From NCBI GenBank assembly GCA_951812335.1, contig OX638293.1, positions 514,501-578,500 on the forward strand: a stretch of 64,000 nucleotides of DNA, given 5' to 3'. Of this stretch, positions 59,590 through 64,000 are shown in pieces. A program made the position numbers and the translations under genes. The number at the start of each line of letters is the position of its first letter. Position 1 is the first letter of the stretch. Source of the stretch: Rhodothermales bacterium (GTDB taxonomy: Bacteria; Bacteroidota; Rhodothermia; Rhodothermales; VXPQ01). The notes below the pieces were generated by a model that was not told the DNA's origin, made no database searches, and was given only the letters and a program-made list of their open reading frames with translations.

Positions 59590-60843
59590 ATGCCAAAAGA
59601 ACGCAGAGTTGTAATCACGGGGATGGGTGCCCTGACCCCGCTCGGAAACTCCGTAGACGCCTTCTGGGAGGCCATGATGCGGGGGGAAAGCGGGGCGGCC
59701 CCGATCACCCTGTTCGACACGGAATCTTTCCCAACGAAGTTCGCCTGCGAACTCAAGGGGTTTGACGCCAGGCGAGCTCTTGGATCGAAGGCAGTGAACC
59801 GGTTGGACAGGTTTGCCCAGTTTGCGCTGGTCGCGGCGGAGCAGGCCGTGCATGACGCAGGCCTGGACGATGACCTGCCCCGGGCCATGAAAGATCGGAT
59901 AGGCGTCGTCTTCGGAAGCGGCATCGGGGGGTTGCAGACGTTCCAGGAGCAAACGTCGATTCATCTCGACAAAGGACCGCGGCGCATCTCGCCGTTCTTC
60001 ATCCCGATGATGATCCCGGACATTGCGAGCGGGCACATTTCGATGAAGTACGGTTTCCGGGGACCTAATTACTGCATCGTTTCTGCGTGCGCAACAGGCA
60101 ACAACAACATCGGAGACGCCTATATGCTGATCCGGCAGGGGCAGGCCGACGCGATCCTTTCGGGGGGTTCGGAAGCCAGCGTTACGGAACTTGGCGTAGG
60201 TGGGTTCAATGCGCTACGCGCCCTCTCTACGCGAAACGACGACCCCGCCAGAGCCAGCCGCCCCTTTGACGCCGGCCGGGACGGATTCGTGCTCGGCGAA
60301 GGCGCGGGAGCGCTCGTCGTCGAAGAGCTGAACCATGCCCGGAAACGGGGCGCGAGAATTTACGCCGAAATCATTGGCGTAGGCATGTCCGCCGACGCGT
60401 ACCATATGACGGCCCCGGATCCCGAGGGAAGCGGCGCCGCGCTGGCCATGTACTCTCTCTTCCGGGATGCCGAGCTGGAAGGCGAAGAGGTGGATTACCT
60501 GAATATGCACGGCACGTCCACGCCTCTCGGCGACGTGGCGGAAACGAAAGCCGTCAAGCATGTGTTCGGCGACCACGCCTATGCCATGAGTCTGTCTTCC
60601 ACGAAGAGCATGACAGGTCACCTGCTGGGCGCTGCCGGCGCGGTCGAAGCCATCGCAGCCATCCTGGCGATTGTGCATGACCGCGTCCCGCCCACTATCA
60701 ATTTCGAGGAGGCCGACCCGGCGTGCGACCTCGATTACACCTTTAACGAACCGAAAGATCGTACGGTGCGGGTTGCTGTCAGCAACGCTTTCGGGTTCGG
60801 CGGCCACAACACGTCGGTGGCATTCAGGAAATTCGACGAATAG
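59590..60843 (+). CDS. fabF: Beta-ketoacyl-ACP synthase II
   Basis: 417 residues. Thiolase fold with the active-site C167 in [14 protein letters not shown], and the two histidines in [11 protein letters not shown] and [14 protein letters not shown]. Elongates acyl-ACP by condensation with malonyl-ACP. Directly follows acpP. It converges with the DUF721 gene, with 8 bases between stops. Confidence 0.97.
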   Translation: MPKERRVVITGMGALTPLGNSVDAFWEAMMRGESGAAPITLFDTESFPTKFACELKGFDARRALGSKAVNRLDRFAQFALVAAEQAVHDAGLDDDLPRAMKDRIGVVFGSGIGGLQTFQEQTSIHLDKGPRRISPFFIPMMIPDIASGHISMKYGFRGPNYCIVSACATGNNNIGDAYMLIRQGQADAILSGGSEASVTELGVGGFNALRALSTRNDDPARASRPFDAGRDGFVLGEGAGALVVEELNHARKRGARIYAEIIGVGMSADAYHMTAPDPEGSGAALAMYSLFRDAELEGEEVDYLNMHGTSTPLGDVAETKAVKHVFGDHAYAMSLSSTKSMTGHLLGAAGAVEAIAAILAIVHDRVPPTINFEEADPACDLDYTFNEPKDRTVRVAVSNAFGFGGHNTSVAFRKFDE

Positions 60844-60851
60844 CCGGCCCT

Positions 60852-61145
60852 TTACCGGAAAACGATCTCCTCGATGCGCACGGCTCCGAGCTGCTCGTTG
60901 AGGCGATCACGCCATCTCGACCGGTCAAGGTGCATTTCCTGACGACGGGCGGCGCTCGTGATCGTGACGAAGAGTTTTCGCCCCCGCACCCAGGCTCCGT
61001 CCATGACGGCGCACACTTCCGGTCCAACTAACTGCTGCCATGTGTCTATCACCTTCGCCTCTTCGAGTCGGGCCCGGATGTTCATCCGGTCAATAAGGAC
61101 TTCGAGGACATCGCCCAAGGGGCGAGATACTCCGGATCGGGGCAT
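60852..61145 (-). CDS. DUF721 (DciA-like) protein
   Basis: 97 residues from ATG 61145 (MPRSGVSRPLGDVLEVLIDRM). The pattern IDTWQQLVGPEVCAVMDGAWVRGRKLFVTITSAARRQEMHLDRSRWRDRLNEQLG is DUF721; the group includes DciA, a replicative-helicase loader, though short members are not all tested. A TTG at 61172 overlaps the MFS stop and is a possible earlier start. Confidence 0.85.
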   Translation of the reverse strand: MPRSGVSRPLGDVLEVLIDRMNIRARLEEAKVIDTWQQLVGPEVCAVMDGAWVRGRKLFVTITSAARRQEMHLDRSRWRDRLNEQLGAVRIEEIVFR

Positions 61146-61168
61146 AGCGCAACACCATTGTGCAGGAA

Positions 61169-62371
61169 TCAATGTGCAGGAGTTGTCTTCTGCGGCTCCG
61201 GTAAACCGCGCCAGACCATTAGCGCCATGAACAAAACCGCGGCGATGGCGAGCAAGGTATTACTCCAATAACCGTAGCGTGCGTAGGTCACACCGGCTAT
61301 CGCTCCGCTCAGACCAATCCCCACTTGCCCTGCAGCAATAGCGAAACTCATCAACATACCCCGGCTGTTCGCGGGAACGAGCGCGCTCAGCAACGACTGA
61401 AGAGGGCTGATGCGCAGGGCAAGCAACAACATGGCTATCGTGAAAAACACATAGGCGATCCACATGTCGCGCACCAGCCAGGTCATCAGCGGCATCACGA
61501 TCGCCAGGCCTATGCATGACCAGATCACGAGCGGCTTGCGTCCGACCCGATCGGATAGTTTCCCGGCGGCGGGTCCCGCTACCACATGGGCAAGACCGCC
61601 AAACAGAAAAAGCGCCGCGATCGCTTCCCCGCGCACATTCAGGCCACGCTCCAGCCAGGCAGGAAGATAAACAAGGTATAAGCCAACCCCGAGAAATGTC
61701 AGAAAGTAGACCACTGCGGCGTTGCGCGTCACAGGTTGGCGGCAGAGGCCGATATAATCCGAAACGGCCCGTCGCACGGAAAGACGACGCACATCGCGCT
61801 GCACATCCGGCTGCGGCACTGCTCTCCATATCAGCAAAAACGCACCCGTCATCGTGACCGCAAACATCAGAAACGGCCAGCGGTAATCGCCGAATTCCGC
61901 CAGGAGCGTCCCGAGCGGAATGCCTACCACCTGTCCGACCGCGATCCCGCTCATCACCCATCCGTTGGCCCATCCCCGCCGATCGTAAGGGAAATAATCC
62001 CCTACATAGGCCACAGCGGCTCCGCTCAGCGCGCCGCCTGCGGCGCCCGCCAGCGCTCGCATGGTAAGCAAGGAAGCATACGTATCGGCCAGACCGTGCA
62101 GATACAGGCACACCGCCATGAAACCGGTCCCTATCAGCAGAATCCGGCGACGCCCGATCTTGTCGGAGATCGGCCCGGTCACAAGCGCAAAAATGCCCAG
62201 CATTACGGCGTAGGACGTGACCAGCGTACCGAGCAGCGATTCCTGCACAACCAGCGCCTCCGCGATGCGAGGCAGAATGGGCGAAATGATAATCACCTGA
62301 CTGCTGGCGGAGAACACCATCAGCCACAGAGCGAACAGGACCAGGAAATCCCGGGAAGAACGGTCGGACAA
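61169..62371 (-). CDS. Major facilitator superfamily transporter
   Basis: 400 residues with 12 predicted spans. The A-motif-like loops GPISDKIGRRRILLIG (after TM2) and GKLSDRVGRKPLVIWS (after TM8) are present. It resembles drug/metabolite efflux carriers (AraJ/Bcr-like), but substrate cannot be assigned. Upstream of the DUF721 gene in the same direction. 62372-62560 is non-coding with no feature recognised. Confidence 0.9.
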   Translation of the reverse strand: MSDRSSRDFLVLFALWLMVFSASSQVIIISPILPRIAEALVVQESLLGTLVTSYAVMLGIFALVTGPISDKIGRRRILLIGTGFMAVCLYLHGLADTYASLLTMRALAGAAGGALSGAAVAYVGDYFPYDRRGWANGWVMSGIAVGQVVGIPLGTLLAEFGDYRWPFLMFAVTMTGAFLLIWRAVPQPDVQRDVRRLSVRRAVSDYIGLCRQPVTRNAAVVYFLTFLGVGLYLVYLPAWLERGLNVRGEAIAALFLFGGLAHVVAGPAAGKLSDRVGRKPLVIWSCIGLAIVMPLMTWLVRDMWIAYVFFTIAMLLLALRISPLQSLLSALVPANSRGMLMSFAIAAGQVGIGLSGAIAGVTYARYGYWSNTLLAIAAVLFMALMVWRGLPEPQKTTPAH

Positions 62372-62560
62372 TGTGCTTTTTGCGGGGATTCCTGAGCGAG
62401 TCGCGAATTTTCCGGCGCATAAACAAATGGCAAACCCGTCTTAACATTTCGATAATGCCAAGCGGGTATGTTAGCCGTGCAAGTAAGTGCGCCCTAATGC
62501 AAGATACGTCATGTCGCGCTTCACGCAAGAGCCACGTACCGATACATTCGCTTTAATTAC

Positions 62561-64000
62561 ATGATACGATTACATGGGCGGCGCAGGGGATTCCCCGCCG
62601 TTCTTACCGCTTGTCTCGGGTTCGCCTGCCTCGGAGTCTCGCTTATCGCATCAATGGCAGCCGCCCAGTCAGTATCCATCGCCGGTAACGTGGTTGACTC
62701 CGAAACCGGAGAAACCCTCATCGGGGTCAATATCCTGATCGAAGGTACGCTGATCGGCTCGACGACCGACCTCGACGGGGATTATACGATCAGCGACGTG
62801 GAGCCGGGGACGTACAATATCGTTTTCTCCTACATCGGTTACACGGGGATCACCGTTACGGATGTCATCGTCGCGGCGGGAGAGCCCACCACGGTCGATC
62901 TGGCGCTCGTGCCGGAATCGATCGGGCTGAACGAGATCGTGATTACGGCCCGCGCTCTTGAAAACACGGAGGCCTCCCTGCTGAAGCAGCGGCAAAAAGC
63001 CGCCGCCGTAAGCAACGCCATCAGCGCCGAGGCCATCGGGCGATCAGGCAGTTCCACCGCCGCAGACGCCATGGAGAAGGTAACGGGCGCGTCTGTCGTG
63101 GGCGGCAAGTATGTGTACGTGCGGGGCCTCGGCGACCGGTACATGAATACGCAGCTCAACGGCGCCACCCTGCCGAGTGCGGATCCGGACCGGAACTCCG
63201 TACCGCTGGACCTTTTCCCGGCGAACCTGCTCGACAACATCGTCACATCGAAAACTTTCACCCCGGACAAGCCGGGCAGTTTCTCGGGGGGCTCGGTGAA
63301 CATCGGGACGAAGGCGTTCCCGGACGACTTTACCGTTTCGTTCTCCTCCTCGATCAGTTATAAGGGAAATATCGGACCGGGCAGCGACTTCCTTTCCTAC
63401 GAAGGGGGTTCGGCCGGGTGGCTCGGAAACAACGGGGGGACACATACCTTACCGGAGGTTTTCAACAACCCGAATCTGCACATTCCAAACATCGGTAATG
63501 CGTTCACGGATGCGGCTGCTGCCCAGGAACTGGACCGGCTTTCCAAGGCGTTCAGCGGCGTCATGGCGCCCGCCCGCCTTTCCGCCCCGGTGAACCAGAG
63601 CTACAGTTTCTCGCTCGGAAACCAGTTGCCGGTTTTTGGCAGGCCACTCGGCATCATTGCCAGCATAAGTTACAGCCGGAACGTCCGGGAGTACGGGGAC
63701 GGCTCGGTCGGACGGTACACACTTACGAGCGCTTCCGCCCAGGAACTCAACAATGATTTTCTGTTTACGGACCAGCGCGGTACGGACGAGGTGCTGTGGG
63801 GATCGCTAATCAACGCCAGCTACAAGCCGCATCCGAAGCACGAACTGGGCTTCAACTACATGAACAACCGGAGCGGCGAATCGTCGGCGCGTTACCAGTT
63901 CGGGGTGTTCCCCCGAGACTTTGACGAAGAGTCCACCTACGAAACCCGCACCCTCCGGTACGTGTCGCGAGAGCTGGACAGTTATCAGGCCCGCGGCGAA
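62561..64000 (+). CDS. TonB-dependent receptor with carboxypeptidase-like regulatory domain (runs off the right edge)
   Basis: 480 codons from ATG 62561, open to the window end. Signal peptide (AVLTACLGFACLGVSLIASMAAAQ), a CarboxypepD_reg-like domain at about 38-120 (SIAGNVVDSETGETLIGVNILIEGT... YIGYTG), a plug domain (AIGRSGSSTAADAMEKVTGASVVGGKYVYVRGLGDRYMNTQLNGATLPSADPDRNSVPLDLFP) and the start of the barrel. This variant (YVYVRGLGDRY) belongs to receptors whose ligands are mostly unknown; SusC-type glycan uptake is not implied. Confidence 0.93.
   Translation, partial: MIRLHGRRRGFPAVLTACLGFACLGVSLIASMAAAQSVSIAGNVVDSETGETLIGVNILIEGTLIGSTTDLDGDYTISDVEPGTYNIVFSYIGYTGITVTDVIVAAGEPTTVDLALVPESIGLNEIVITARALENTEASLLKQRQKAAAVSNAISAEAIGRSGSSTAADAMEKVTGASVVGGKYVYVRGLGDRYMNTQLNGATLPSADPDRNSVPLDLFPANLLDNIVTSKTFTPDKPGSFSGGSVNIGTKAFPDDFTVSFSSSISYKGNIGPGSDFLSYEGGSAGWLGNNGGTHTLPEVFNNPNLHIPNIGNAFTDAAAAQELDRLSKAFSGVMAPARLSAPVNQSYSFSLGNQLPVFGRPLGIIASISYSRNVREYGDGSVGRYTLTSASAQELNNDFLFTDQRGTDEVLWGSLINASYKPHPKHELGFNYMNNRSGESSARYQFGVFPRDFDEESTYETRTLRYVSRELDSYQARGE

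Overview
The window looks like a chromosomal contig from a GC-rich member of the Bacteroidota/Rhodothermota group (Rhodothermales-like). This is an inference from gene content: a fused aspartate kinase-diaminopimelate decarboxylase, carboxypeptidase-regulatory-domain TonB receptors, a type IX secretion C-terminal sorting domain on an M36 protease, an actinobacterial-type GT4 glycogen synthase, and a DUF4159 protein. I saw no rRNA, tRNA or CRISPR array.

Layout. 1-4470 is the start of a division/cell-wall cluster read leftward (mraZ, rsmH, ftsL-like, ftsI, murE), with two TGGGG boxes behind a sigma70-like promoter. 5063-7648 is the lysAC fusion. 7750-17860 is an accessory island rich in defence and toxin-antitoxin genes, most of them damaged. 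It holds a macro-domain remnant, a higA whose higB has lost its middle, a very large nuclease-STAND NTPase with helical repeats (9118-13665), an abortive-infection gene split by an IS1595-type element with intact terminal repeats and an 8-bp target duplication, and an apparently intact AbiEi/AbiEii pair. 18006-30806 is housekeeping: ribosomal oxygenase, glyA, a phosphoribosyltransferase, tatC, an S41 protease, TauE/SafE, an HtrA lipoprotein, a glycosyltransferase, ilvE and a queuosine precursor transporter. 30880-36562 holds a PhoR/PhoB-like pair, an overlooked 44-residue ORF coupled to it, gcvP and rnc. 36925-39192 is a cobalamin riboswitch and its TonB receptor, followed by groESL, glycogen synthase and a TPR membrane protein. 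44754-47629 is a PstI/BsuBI-type restriction-modification pair with a truncated regulator behind it. 47562-62371 holds rpoN, ruvB, ferredoxin, ahcY, a T9SS-sorted M36 metalloprotease, metK, acpP-fabF, a DUF721 protein and an MFS transporter. The window ends inside a TonB receptor.

A dispersed non-coding repeat family, bounded by GGATRCTCYGATYA ends, runs through the right half. Two roughly 515-bp composite copies flank ruvB as inverted repeats, and they are identical by eye over 290 bp. A third copy supplies the start codon and first 20 codons of the M36 protease. Solo ends abut tatC, phoR and phoB, and one encodes the last residues and stop of PhoB.

The best candidates for novel biology are the nuclease-STAND-HEAT protein, the ruvB segment inside perfect inverted repeats, and the two mutually exclusive hairpins over the start of the B12-controlled receptor gene.
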